From contig NC_065538.1 of NCBI RefSeq assembly GCF_932294415.1, positions 21,545,759 to 21,609,758 on the forward strand: 64,000 bases of DNA. Direction: 5' to 3'. The stretch's first letter is position 1. Each line of letters opens with the position of its first letter. Shown here piece after piece: positions 46,319-57,646 of the stretch. The notes under the pieces are model-generated. The model was given only the letters and a program-made list of their open reading frames with translations. It was not told the DNA's origin and did not search any database. Both the position numbers and the translations under genes were made by a program. The stretch is from Quercus robur. Lineage: Eukaryota; Streptophyta; Magnoliopsida; Fagales; Fagaceae.

Positions 46319-49300
46319 ATGGATAGTGCTATGGCAAAGGCCAACATGAAGCATAGTTCATGTGTTTGTGATAATGACTCTATGAGCATCTTTGGAGACT
46401 GTCCTAGCAATGAACTTTTAAAGTTATTCAATTCTAAGGAACATGATAGAATTTTTGTACACATGTTGAATTGTTTAGAGCATAGGAATCATGATATTCA
46501 AAATAGCTTGTGTGAGTCGAATTCCATAATTGCAAAATATAGGAGAAGGAATAGACATTTGTGTGATAATATTGATGGTTTGAAAAGAAAGCTTCACTCA
46601 TCTATGAATGAAATGAAGGAAGATAAGTCTTGCTTTAATGGTCAAGAATGTTTATCTCATGCTTGTCTTTTTGTCCATACCGCATTGAAAGTGTTTAATT
46701 CATGTTTGTGGTATCTTGACAGTGGGTGTTCAAGGCACATGACCAGAGATAAAACACTCTTCAAAACTCTTTAAGAGAAGGAGGAAGGTTTTGTGATATT
46801 TGGAGATGGTAGCCACTCACAAGTTCTTGAAAAAGGAACTATCAATATTCTGGGACTTCCTTTGTTGACCAATGTTCTTTACATCAAAGGGTTGAAAGTG
46901 AACTTGCTGAGTATCACCCAAATATGCGATGAAGACTTTCTAGTTCAATTCTCAAAGAAAGGGTGTCTAATTCTCAGTGAAGAAGGTGTACAAGTCTTGA
47001 AGGGACTTAGGACCACTAACAATTGCTATGGTGTTATTCCCAAGCCAAGCATATCGTGTCGGAGTGCTCGAGTAAATCATTTGGAGTTATGGCATCAATG
47101 TTTTGGGCAAGAAAATTACAAGCAAGTGGCAAAAGTCTTGAAGCTTGAAGCGATGATTGGTTTGTCGAAGTTTGGAAAGATTGAGAAAAATGTTTGTGGT
47201 CCATATTAATCGGGTAAACAAACTAAATCAACCCATCCCAAAGTAAATGTAGTTGCTTCATATGGATCTAATGGGTCCAACAAGAATAGAAAGTATGGGT
47301 GGAAAACGATACATCATGGTTGTGGTTGATGATTTCTCAAGGTACTCTTGGGTGGAATTCTTTAGAGAGAAGTCGGAGGCATGCAACAAGATGGAAAGAT
47401 TATGCAAGAGGCTCCAAAATGAAAAGGGAGTTCCCATAGTCAAAATCAGGAGTGATCATGGGAAGGAGTTTAAAAATGCAAAATTTGAAGTGTTTTGCAA
47501 GGAACATGATATCAAAAAGGAATTCTCCGCTCCAAAGACCCCACAACAAAATGGGGTAGTTGAAAGAGAGAACTGGGTGATCTAAGAGATGGTGAGAGTA
47601 ATGCTTCTCAACAAAAACATTCCATAGAAGTTTTGGGCTGAAGCGGTGAACACATCATGCCACATTGGGAATAGGATTTTCTTCCAAGCAAGAACAAAGA
47701 AGACATCATATGAGATTTGGAGGGAAAAGAAGCCGAAGGTGAAGTACTTTCGAGTATTTGGAAGTAAATATTACATTCTCAATGATAGGGAGAATCTTGG
47801 GAAGTTTGATGCTAAGAGTGACAAAGAGATCTTCCTAAGATGATCCATAAATAGCCAAGCATATAGAGTGTACAATAAGCACACTAAGACGGTGATGGAA
47901 TCGATAAATGTGGTTATAGATGACACCAGTCCGGAAAAGGATGTTGATGAGGATGGCGAAGCACCAAGCCTCAAGAAGAATAAGGGTGATGATAACATGT
48001 CTCAAAGTGATGATGGTGAGAGAGAATCACTGGAAAAGAAGTCTACACCTACTACATCAAGAAGGGAGACTAGATCAACACAAGGGTCTTCAAGCCCACC
48101 CACCCCTCCGGAAGTTCAAGCTCCAATTTCTCGTGATGGGGAACCCTTCACTTCCAAGAAATTGTTGTCAAGAGTAACTCTCAATCATCCCAAAAGCAAC
48201 ATCATTAGTGATTTAGATTAGGGACTCCGTTTGAGAAGAGGACCGAGCTATAGTGTGAATCATGTGACGTATAACTGCTATCTTGCTCAATTTGAACCCA
48301 CAAAAGTGGAAGAAGTCTTGAAAGATGAGAATTGGGTAGAATCCATGCACCAAGAGTTACATCAATTTGTTAGAAATGATGTATGGGAGTTGGTACCAAG
48401 GCCCAAGGATACACATGTAATCAGCACCAAGTGGATCTTTAAGAACAAGATTGATGAAGATGGTGAAGTTGTTTGAAGCAAATTTAGATTGGTGGCTCAA
48501 GGATATACTCAAGTTGAAGGCGTAGACTTTGATGAGTCATTTGCTCTGGTAGCAAGACTAGAGTCAATCCTAATTCTTCTTTCCATAGCAAGTATTATGA
48601 ACTTCAAGCTATACCAAATGGGTGTGAAGAGTGCATTTCTTAACAGACTTTTTAACGAAGAAGTGTTTGTTGAACAACCAAAGGGATTTCAAGACCTTCA
48701 CTTTCCGAACCATGTTCTAAGATTGAAGAAAGCATTGTAAGGGTTGAAGCAAGCACTAAGGGCATGGTATGATTGTCTCACCACATACCTTTTAGATCAT
48801 GGTTTCAAGAGAGATCAAGCCGATCGAACACTTTTTGTTAAAAGAGATGAGAAATCTCTTCTCATTGCTCAAGTATATATGGATGACATTGTATTCGGAT
48901 CCATAATTGAACACCTTGCTCAAGATTTTTTGGAAGAAATGAAAAAGGAATTTGAAATGAGCATGATGGGGGAGCTAAACTACTTCCTAGGTCTTCAAGT
49001 GAAACAATGGAAAGATGAGATATTTTTATCTCAAGAGACGTATGCCAAAAATCTTGTAAAGAGATTCGGCTTAGACTCCAAGAAGCATGCATTCACTCCT
49101 ATGAGTTCCTCGATAAAACTAAGCCTTGATCCATCTGGTGTGGAAGTAGATCCAACACTATCAGAGCATGATCGGCAGTCTTCTCTACCTTACTATGAAT
49201 AGGCCGGACATTACCTTTAGTGTAGGGTATGTGCACGATTTCAGGCAGCACCCAAAGAGTCCCACTTGACAGTGGTCAAATGAATTGTTCGTTATATCAA

Positions 49301-49769
49301 TGGCACATCCGACTATGGAATTTGGTATTCAAGAGACTCAAATGAGTGCTTAGTTGGATATTCGGATGCTGACTAGGCCGGGTGCATTGATGATAGGAAG
49401 AGCACCTTGGGTGGTTGTTTTTACCTCGGAAATAACTTGGTGGTGTGGGTGAGCAAAAAGCAAAATCCAGTCTCTCTATCAACGGCTGAAGCTGAATACA
49501 TCGCAATGGGGAGTTGTTGTGCACAACTATTGTGGATGAAAAAGCTCTTACATGATTATGGAATCACTCAAGACTGTGTGTGTGTTCTGTGATAACACGA
49601 GTTCCATAAACCTTACAAAAAATCCAGTTCAGACTCGAAGTTGAAGCATATCAAGATTCGGTACCACTTCATTCGAGACTTGGTGGAGGAGAAGATTATG
49701 TGCCTAGAGTTTATCAACACAGACAACCAAAAGGCAAACATATTTACCAAACCTCTCGATTGTCCATGA
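46319..49769 (+). pseudogene. gag-pol remnant of element B
   Basis: Order: degenerate gag tail; protease LWYLDSGCSRHMT (Asp codon at 46718); GAG-pre-integrase segment (46793-47209); integrase core (47253-47585, with HMDLMGP, DDFSRYSW, SDHGKEF and PQQNGVVERE); linker rich in charged residues (47868-48221); reverse transcriptase (48231-49202, YMDD near 48874); RNase H (about 49330-49592); and the tail KANIFTKPLD near 49750. Frameshifts or stops separate most segments, for example TGA at 48474 (probably from CGA) and TAG at 49376 (probably from TGG). Much of gag is missing at the start. It is inactive. Confidence 0.9.
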
Positions 49770-51845
49770 TTTGAGTCTCTCTGTAAGACCATTGGTGTCG
49801 GTGTCATCCCTTGACTTCTATCTCTTGTGTGATCTTATGCTGTTCATTGTTGCATACTTGTTATATAGGTGTCACTTGTTTGGTTCGATGATGTTTCTTT
49901 TTCAAGTTTGTTTTGTACTTGTTGTTTTTGTTGATCTTACTTTTCATGTTTGTATTAAAGTGTGTTGAAAAATTCAAAAACCCATAAAAATTGAAAAAAC
50001 TCTAAAAAGTTTGATCGCTTGTGTTGTATATATCACATGAGAGTTTGGCCTAATACCTTCGTACTAATGGCGTAGTGCATTTACGAGTTTAACTTGATAT
50101 GTATGCACATTTTCCAAGTGTGAGCGTCATCTAGAAATCTACGTTTGATTGTTGTAAATAGATCTTCAAGCTTATCATAAATGATTGGTAATTAGATTTG
50201 CTTGATCTTGATACATGCGTAGACTTGTGTCTATATATCTCCTCACATTTTTTTTTTCTTTTTCAAGAGCTCTACAAATGTCAATCTCGAAAAGAGAATT
50301 TTGATCTGAAAAGACCATCGCACATACTAGTATTTGACTAGGAAAAAGGGAAAGCGATTTGTACTAAAATGTATGGTGCCAAAAGCCAAAGGCTAAATTG
50401 TCAAAGTTATCTTAAAATGTTTATGGTATCGCATCTCAAAAATTTGAGCTGTTTTGATCAAAAGTATGTAAATGGAAGCAAAACAAAAAGCAGTCAATCA
50501 AGTATAATCACATTGGTGAGGGGACATATATGTTCATTCCTACAAGTGAAATAGGTCACTTGACTTTGTACTAGTCATGTATGACTTGATTGAATTGATC
50601 ATTGAAGTTTCATACTAGACTATAAACTAGTTCATACTTGATCCACACACACAACACACAAGTCTAATGTTCAATGAATGCTTATTTCATTTATGTGATT
50701 GTATGTGTTCAAATGTGATGTGTATACTCAATTGCTTGTCGATCAAACCTAAAAATATTTTTGAGTATTTTATATGTTTTTGAAAGTGTTTTTATGCTTT
50801 TGTGTCTTTAGAGTTTTTGTACATATTGTCTGTTTCTTGTTTTACTTAAAAACTCTTTCAGAGGAATTTTCACGAGAAGTTTCGTGAGTTAGCTCTTCCC
50901 ACAAAAATGAGGATGGCAAAAATTGAAAACACTAAATTCAGACAAAAACTTTCGTGACTGTCTCGTGAGAAAAATTTACCCGCAAAACAATACATGCTTC
51001 AGTGGCATTTTTGCGAGAAACTTACCTGTGAAAATTGCGTGTTTTCAGTTTTTGAAGGGCAGACTATGACGGTTTTCAAACACAACCCCTTTGCCGCTCT
51101 TAAACCTCTCTCAACCCAAAACATATTTTCTCTCAAAAACCTAACAAAAACTCAAGTTCAATCAACTCTAAGTCTCACTAAGTTATGTTTCATCATTCTT
51201 TAATCCTTGATTCCTTAGTTTATGTCTTAGATTCTAGCATTTCTTGGTTTGGGTATATTTTTGAAAAGGTTGCGAAAACTTAATATTATGCAAAATTTCT
51301 TGATTTTCTTGATTGGGCTCTATCCCATTTTCTTTGATTGTGTTTGTGTTGGCCCCAAGTGGAATTTTAACATGTATTTAGGCAAGATTTTGACATGTTC
51401 ATGCATTGTTTTACATGTTAGTTATGTATGTGCATACTAGGTGTTTGATAAAATGCCTAAATGGAATTTTGATGTTCTTTTGGACTTCGATGAGTACCAA
51501 ACTTTGGGGATTACCATGATTATGCATGTTTATCATATTTTGATCATTGGTTGTGTGTTTTACACACTTTGACCCAAATGTGCTTAGTCATGCCTTGGTC
51601 ATGCATCACATATGCACACCACATGCACACTTGATGCACACACTTGTTCACTTGACATGTTTTGCATTTCACTCATGCTAAATAAGTTTTGTTACATGTT
51701 TAGCACTAATAACATGATCTTGTGATAGTGTTTTATGTTCTTTGTAGGACTAGTTGTTTAATTTGGAACTAACTTGCTACTAATCAAGTTTGTTATCCTT
51801 TTGTGTTCCATTTTGTTCTTTGATGTTACATGATTGTTCTTGAAG
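49770..51845 (+). other. non-coding spacer of element B
   Basis: No coding motif. Near 50865-51035 there is a cluster of cacgagaag, ttcgtgag, ttcgtgactgtctcgtgag and acccgcaaa words that echoes the cluster in the LTR; ttcgtgactgtctc is exact in both (45471-45484 and 50951-50964). Confidence 0.7.
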
Positions 51846-52859
51846 ATGTCTGCATTCAAGAAATCAGCTATGAAAGGAAGTAGTAGCAAAGGAAAAGAAC
51901 CGATGATTGATGTTGATAGCCTCACCCCAAAGTCAAAGAAGACTCGATCATCGATAGGATTTTATGATTCCGACAAGTTCAGATCATATGCCGCATCTCA
52001 AGCCTGTGAGAAGTACTTCAAGGATGCTCCCTTGTTGGTTGAAAGGGTGGTTGAGCAAGCGTCTTTGCTTGATACGAACATTCCGAAATGGTTCGCCGTC
52101 GAGGATTAGAATTTTCTACTATCCAACTTTGACGAAACATACAAAGAAATGGTGAAGGAATTCTATGCAAATGCCATTTATGATGAGGATGAACTGAAAT
52201 GTTGGGTTAGAGGATAGGATCTCACAGTGATACCCTCCTATCTTGCCATCATTTTGCAAATCAACAGGCCAGTGTTCAAAAAACCACTGGTGTACGATGA
52301 CTTGGATCTGAAGGCAAACTTGCTTCGGGAAACTTTTGGAGAAAAGTTGGAGTTATCTCCTAATGGGAAATTAGTTAGTGTTGCATCACTATCTCCCGAA
52401 TTGAGGCTGTGCATAAAAATCATGTTTCACAACCTATATCCTCTCTCAAGCACAAGGTACATGAATCTTGGTCGGGCTTTATTCCTTCATGACCTGATCA
52501 TTGATGAAAAAATCGATATTTGTTCTCATATCTTCCATATCTTGAGCAAGACTGTTGAGAGAATTGCCTCAAGGAAATGCCTTCCTTTCTGTTGCCACAT
52601 TTCAAAAATCTTGAAGCTCAAAGGCGTTCATCCATTGGAAAATGAGTACCCTTATCCAAAGCAAAGTCCAATCAATATTCTCACTCTTAATGCTAGCATC
52701 GATCACAGTCGAAAGGGAGTCAAACAAGAGAGTCATGCTCCTCATGGTGGTTCACGCTCTAGCTTACATCCTTATGATGAGAAGTTAGACAACATTATGT
52801 CATCCATCCAAGACATCAGTAACAAGCTGATCGGACTTTCATCTATTACGCCCTCCTAA
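51846..52859 (+). pseudogene. extra 3' gene of element B (plant transposon-protein-like, PF20167 type)
   Basis: From Met 51846 (MSAFKKSAMKG) one frame runs to the stop before 52860, broken only by TAG at 52107 and TAG at 52214. The central part, KEMVKEFYANAIYD, then WVRG, then a helical segment ending SKILKLKGVHP, resembles the putative plant transposon protein domain often found beside plant retrotransposon pol genes. The N-terminus is basic and serine-rich. The C-terminus ends in a predicted helical stretch (DNIMSSIQDISNKLIGL). It lies in sense orientation between pol and the 3' LTR, where SIRE elements carry their env-like gene. Function unknown; I see no clear membrane segment. Family assignment is from pattern memory. 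Confidence 0.65.
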
Positions 52860-53662
52860 CACGTCTGTTTTGACATAAAGTTCACGTCTTTCCAAACTCA
52901 ATTGGACCAAATTCAAAGGAGCTAGAGGAAGATGAGGACTAGCTATTCCATGACAAAAAGGGGGAGATGGTTCATGATAGGGGGAGTGTAATGATAAGGG
53001 GAGAAAGAGCTAGATTGAAGGGGGAGCACTGGAGATGAAGAGCAAGAGCAAGAAAAGCCTACATTTAATATTTTGTTTTATGCTATTTACATTGCTTTCT
53101 TTTAAATCTTTAAAGTACTTTAGTTTAAATTTCAATTTATCTTTAGTACTTTCTTTGTATTGTTTGCTTTGTAGCTTATTAGTACTTTTAGATTATGTAT
53201 GCATTATCTTTAGTACTCTTCTTTTGTGCCCTTGTTGGATCTTGTATTCTTGATGCAAATACCTTGGTGTTTTGCATTGGTTGTGTGTTAGACGTGCAAT
53301 TGATTTTTGCGTTGCTCTTAATTGCATTGCATGTCCGGATGATCATTTACTAGATAAATTTTCATTGTAGTCATTCTTTAATGACTGTTCATGTTTGATC
53401 AAGTTACACTTCATAGATTATATCTTGTTTAATACCTTGATCGCATTTTACTTGTTCCTATATGTACCTTATGTCAACTTGTCATGAGCTTAATGATAGT
53501 TTTGTTTGTGTGCGAGTGTTTCAGGATACAAGTGTATATGGTGCAAGTGCTTTGTAGCTTCTAGAATTTGGAGTGAGTGAGTTTTGCCATTGTTCCCAAA
53601 CTCATGTTTAAGTCTAGAGTTTGTTTTAGGGGTTTTGTCACGGAATAGCCAAAGGGGGAGAT
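52860..53662 (+). other. 3' non-coding part of element B with polypurine tract
   Basis: Repeated gggggag words (52968-53030) and the polypurine tract aaagggggaga at 53651-53661 before the LTR. No gene. Confidence 0.7.
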
Positions 53663-54594
53663 TTTAAAGTTGTTATTTACAATTATTTTGTATTGGCTTT
53701 AATTTCGTGCCAAATTTGATTGTAATTCTATTCAATCATTTTTTCCATGTATTTATGTGGGATTTTTATTGTAAGGGTTATGTGTGAGAGAGAGTGTGAA
53801 AACTCAAGCTTATATTGAAGATCAAGTGGATTTCACGAGAAGCTAACCCGCGAAGTAGCCACGTGTTGAGCACATGACTGGAATGCGAAGAGTCATGACA
53901 GCCTGGTTTTCACGAGTCTCTTGCGGGTAAGGCCTTCTCACGAAATAATTACGAAACATTCTGTTATGCTATTTTGTCATTTCTGCTCTACCAAGTCTTT
54001 ACCCACACTATATATACCCTTATTACCTACATATTGTAAGGATTTCTTTTTAGAGAGAAAACCCTAGCACACACTTGAGAGTTAGGGATTGTTATATCCA
54101 CAATCATCTACACTTTTCCTTGTGGATTTCCTCTACTCCTACCTCTCCATTTCTAAATCCTTGAGAGTTTGATAGCCCAAACACTTACCACACCTAATAT
54201 GAGTGTCAAGTGAGGTTTTGGTGCTAGTGGGAAGCATTGGAAGAAGCCAATCGTTGGCAGATGCAATCGGGTTGAATTGTGTGATTCGAGAAAGATAGAG
54301 AAGACAAGGTTTCGTCAAACCAGTTGGTAGCAAGAGGTTGGAGGGCTCAAGTACATGGGGTAGACTAGGCTTGGAGTATCTTTTATTATTCGTGTACTCC
54401 AACTTATTCTCTAATGGATCGATTTACTGCTTGGAGGGCATTGGAGAGGATTTTCACCGAGTTCTTCGGTTTCCTCTTCGATAACACGTCTCAGTGTTAT
54501 CTTGTGTTTGCATCATTCTTCCCCACTCTTTTAATTTTCATTTTATTGTTGATATTTGATGAATATGGCTTAGAGTAGTTTTATCGTTTGTTCA
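53663..54594 (+). repeat. 3' LTR of element B, truncated
   Basis: Matches 45214 onward (gttgttatttaca, cttgtggatttcctcta, gcttggagggc) up to ttttatcgtttgttca, where the LTR of element C begins. The last roughly 130 bases of the LTR are missing. Confidence 0.88.
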
Positions 54595-56689
54595 TGTTAG
54601 GACATATGTGATTCATGTTAGGAACATAGGTTAATATTTAATGTAGTTGGTTAATTTTTTGACAAAACGCACTTTACTTGTATTTGGATAGATCTAGGAT
54701 GTAAGGTTGAATTTATTCAACCATCTAATTGGCTTTATTCCATGCCAAATTTGCTTGTAATTCAGCATTTAGTAACCCTGTATTTAGGTGGGTTTGTTGT
54801 AAGGGTAGTGAGTGAGATAGAGTGAAGATTGCTCAAGAGTGTGCAAGAAAACAGAGTGTCGCGGCTGGGACTCGCGGGTGGACTCGCGGCTGCAAGCCGC
54901 CAGAAGCTGCACACGTGCCAAGCATGCTGGAAGATGAACAGTCATGCTAGCTGGAGCACTACAGGACAAAACAGGACAACTGGCCATACGGTTAACTCGC
55001 GACTGGATCTCGCGACTTGGTCAAGCCGCGAGCCACCCCTGTTTTGCCAAAACCTGACGTTTCACATTCCTCTCCACTCTAGTATAAATACCCCTTTAAC
55101 CCACGATTGAAAGAGAGCTTCCAGGGAGAATTTTGAGAGAGAAACCCTAAAGAAAAACAAGATTGTTTCACACACAATCCCTACCTTAGAGTCTCATTAA
55201 ATTCCCTCACTCTCTTCCTCTCCATTGTCAAATCCTTGAGAGGCATTATACCAAACCTGGTTCTCACCATTATCATCTCTGTGAGACAGTCGTTTGGAGT
55301 TCTGGGAAGCAGTTAGGAAGGAGCCAATCTTCATTGGTTGATGCTACGGTGTAGTAGCGGAATCCGGGAAGCTAGAAAAGAAAAAGGTTCGGCGCAACCT
55401 CGTTGGAGCAAGAAGCTTGGAGGGCTTAGGTGCACTGGGTAGATTAGGCTTGGAGGGTCTATTGCTGTCCTTGTATCCCAACTATATTTTCTAGTGGATT
55501 GATTACCGCTTGGAGGGCGGCGGAGAGGTTTTTCGCCAAGGTCTTCGGTTTCCTCTTCGATAACACATCGGGTGTTATCTTTGTGTTTGCATCTTCCTTC
55601 CTCTCTATCTTTGCCTTTATTTTATCTGCCGTGGTTTTATTTTTGTTATGGCTTAGATAGTTGTTTAACCAATTTCATATTATAGCATATGTTAAGTTTC
55701 CGCACACTAGTTGTTTGACATATTGCTTGTGTTGGTTAAGTTAATTTTTGGGGGTCTAAACGTTCAAAAGTGTATTGGTACACGTTTTTGAACTTTCATA
55801 GGATGTATTTAATACTTCAAGAAACATGTTGTTCAAGTCTAGTATTAAAGCCATGAAGATTGGACCAAGAAACAAGTGAAGAAGGGCTATTCATTAAAGC
55901 TAGACAAATGGTTCGACAGTTGTGGACAGATAGCTCGACAGCTGCTCGACAGACAGCTATTTATCGAGATTTAATGAATGAAGCTCGACAAATTCTTGAT
56001 CGATCGAGGTATCTATCGAGATTACAGGAATTCAGATTTGATTTTCGGCCCATGATGACATGTATGTGTAGGGTTTCTTTTCTTACAACCTTAGACCTAT
56101 ATAAGGCTTATTTTAGAGGCTGTAACATATGAGAATACAAGGAGAACATATGCAAAAGGTAACTGATGCCTTATTCTCTCTGAAAGAAGCTACTGCGTCT
56201 TTGCACCTTAGGGTTTTGTAACCAAGTGCTTCTTGATCTTCATTGTTGATGAAGTGAAGAACTTTGCAGCCAACAGCTTCTTCTAGTTGGTGTGTTAGTC
56301 ATGTACCGTGATCCGTGCAACAAAAAGGGTGGCGTTCATATATTGAAGAGTTTAGAGGTTCTGAAGCGATAAAAGGTTTTTGCTGTGAGTTTATCTACGG
56401 GGATTGTAAAGTCTAGGGACAAAGGTTTTGTACTAGATCTAAAACTTCTCTTTACTATAGTGAATTGCTTTTCAGGAAGGTTTCCTCCCAGGTTTTTTAC
56501 TGTGTAACTAGTTTGTTTGATTGGTTTTCTTAGGTCATCATATCTTGTCTTATTTATTTTTTCGCTGCATGATTTTGACATGATATTGATGTTTGTTTGT
56601 TTTAACAAGTTTTATTCATAATAAATCTAATTAACAACTTGGGTTTAAAACTTGTTAATTCTATCAATCGGGGTCTAAATTTTCCAACA
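54595..56689 (+). repeat. 5' LTR of element C, interrupted by solo LTR D
   Basis: TGTTAGG to CCAACA. The part after D matches the 3' LTR at 59788 onward (ttaatacttcaagaaacatg). A block of ttcgacag, gctcgaca, tatcgag and gatcgatcgag words lies at 55911-56022. TATA-like word ctatataagg near 56098. Confidence 0.88.
54700..55798 (+). mobile_element. solo LTR D nested in the LTR of element C, 1099 bp
   Basis: Starts TGTAAGG and ends CTTTCA, with a perfect 5-base duplication TAGGA at 54695-54699 and 55799-55803. Its landmarks (tatttaggtgggtttgttgtaagg, gcttggagggc, ggataacac-like word, gggggtctaaac) show that it is a relative of the LTR of element B. It has a GC-rich block of ctcgcg/cgcgag words at 54855-55035. 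Confidence 0.93.
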
Positions 56690-56752
56690 AGTGGTATCAA
56701 AGCAGGCACATTTTAATTAGGTTTTAATCTTTGCTGTGTGATCAATTGACCC

Positions 56753-57646
56753 TTGTTGTCATGGAAACTCTTTATTTTTTTTTTTGATTTGCATGATCTT
56801 GTGTTGAATGATGATGATGATATTCAAGATGCCTACTGCAAGCTTTATAATTTTTGTATGAAATCGCTTGAATGTTCTACAAAATTAAAAGCTAATTTTA
56901 GAAAGGTCAAACTTGAAAGAGATGATTTGATTGCAAAATTGGATGAAGCTAATAATTTGAATGAGAATTTTAAAAATAAAATTTCATCTCAGGTAGACAA
57001 AACTAAGAGTTTGGAAGAGCAACTAGTTGAATTTAAAATTGAAGTTGAAAAATTAACTAGTGCCAAATTTGTTATTGAGCCTAACTCAAAAGAAAAAGAT
57101 TTTTATATTCCTCCATTTAAAAGGAATAATCAAGAGTTGAAGGCTAATATTGCTAGGATAGACAAAGGTAAACAATATGATGTTAATGCTGAAGTTTCTA
57201 AACCTATGTCTAAAACTCCTCCTAGGTTGAATAAAAATTCTGAATTTGTTCCCACTTGTCATCATTGTCATATTGTTGGTCATATTAGGCTAAATTGTCC
57301 TAAGTTGAGGTCTCTGTCAACCTCTAAGGTTAGACCTCCTTCTAGGAAGCCGAGTAGCTCTAAAACTGCTCATGTTTGTCACCATTGTGATATTTCTAGA
57401 CACATTCGTCCTAATTGTTTCAAGTTGTTTCCTCATAAGTGAGTGTCAAATGGGTCTCATCTTTTATCTAAAGGCTCTATACCTATTCTTAGTGAGTTAT
57501 TAAAAGTTTTGAGCTTCTTGACTCAATTTTAGGGGAATTCTAATTCCTCTATGTCCTTTAGTAGTCATACTAGGACACGTGCTTTTCCATCTTCACGGCC
57601 AATGACTCGTGCTGCGTGGGTGATAAAGGATCCTAAGACTTAATTG
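56753..57646 (+). pseudogene. gag of element C with coiled coil and two zinc knuckles
   Basis: The readable frame 56753-57442 has a charged heptad-like stretch (KLERDDLIAKLDEANNL, then KSLEEQLVEFKIEVEKL) followed by two CX2CX4HX4C zinc knuckles, CHHCHIVGHIRLNC (57257-57298) and CHHCDISRHIRPNC (57376-57417). After a stop, the usual gag tail can still be read to AAWVIKDPKT and a stop near 57642. This nucleic-acid-binding capsid protein would package element RNA. The N-terminal half of gag is missing. Pol should start here in a full element but is absent. Confidence 0.8.

Larger units (their letters stand above)
45214..54594 (+). mobile_element. SIRE-like Ty1/copia element (element B), decayed, with an extra 3' gene
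   Basis: A 5' LTR (45214-46247), a primer-binding site, decayed gag-pol, a long non-coding stretch (49.8-51.8 kb), a further sense gene (51.8-52.9 kb), a polypurine tract (aaagggggaga, 53651-53661) and a 3' LTR cut off at 54594. The motifs YMDDIVFGS and SLSTAEAEYIA, a length over 9 kb, and an extra gene after pol fit the SIRE/Maximus lineage. Many stops show that it is inactive. Confidence 0.88.
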
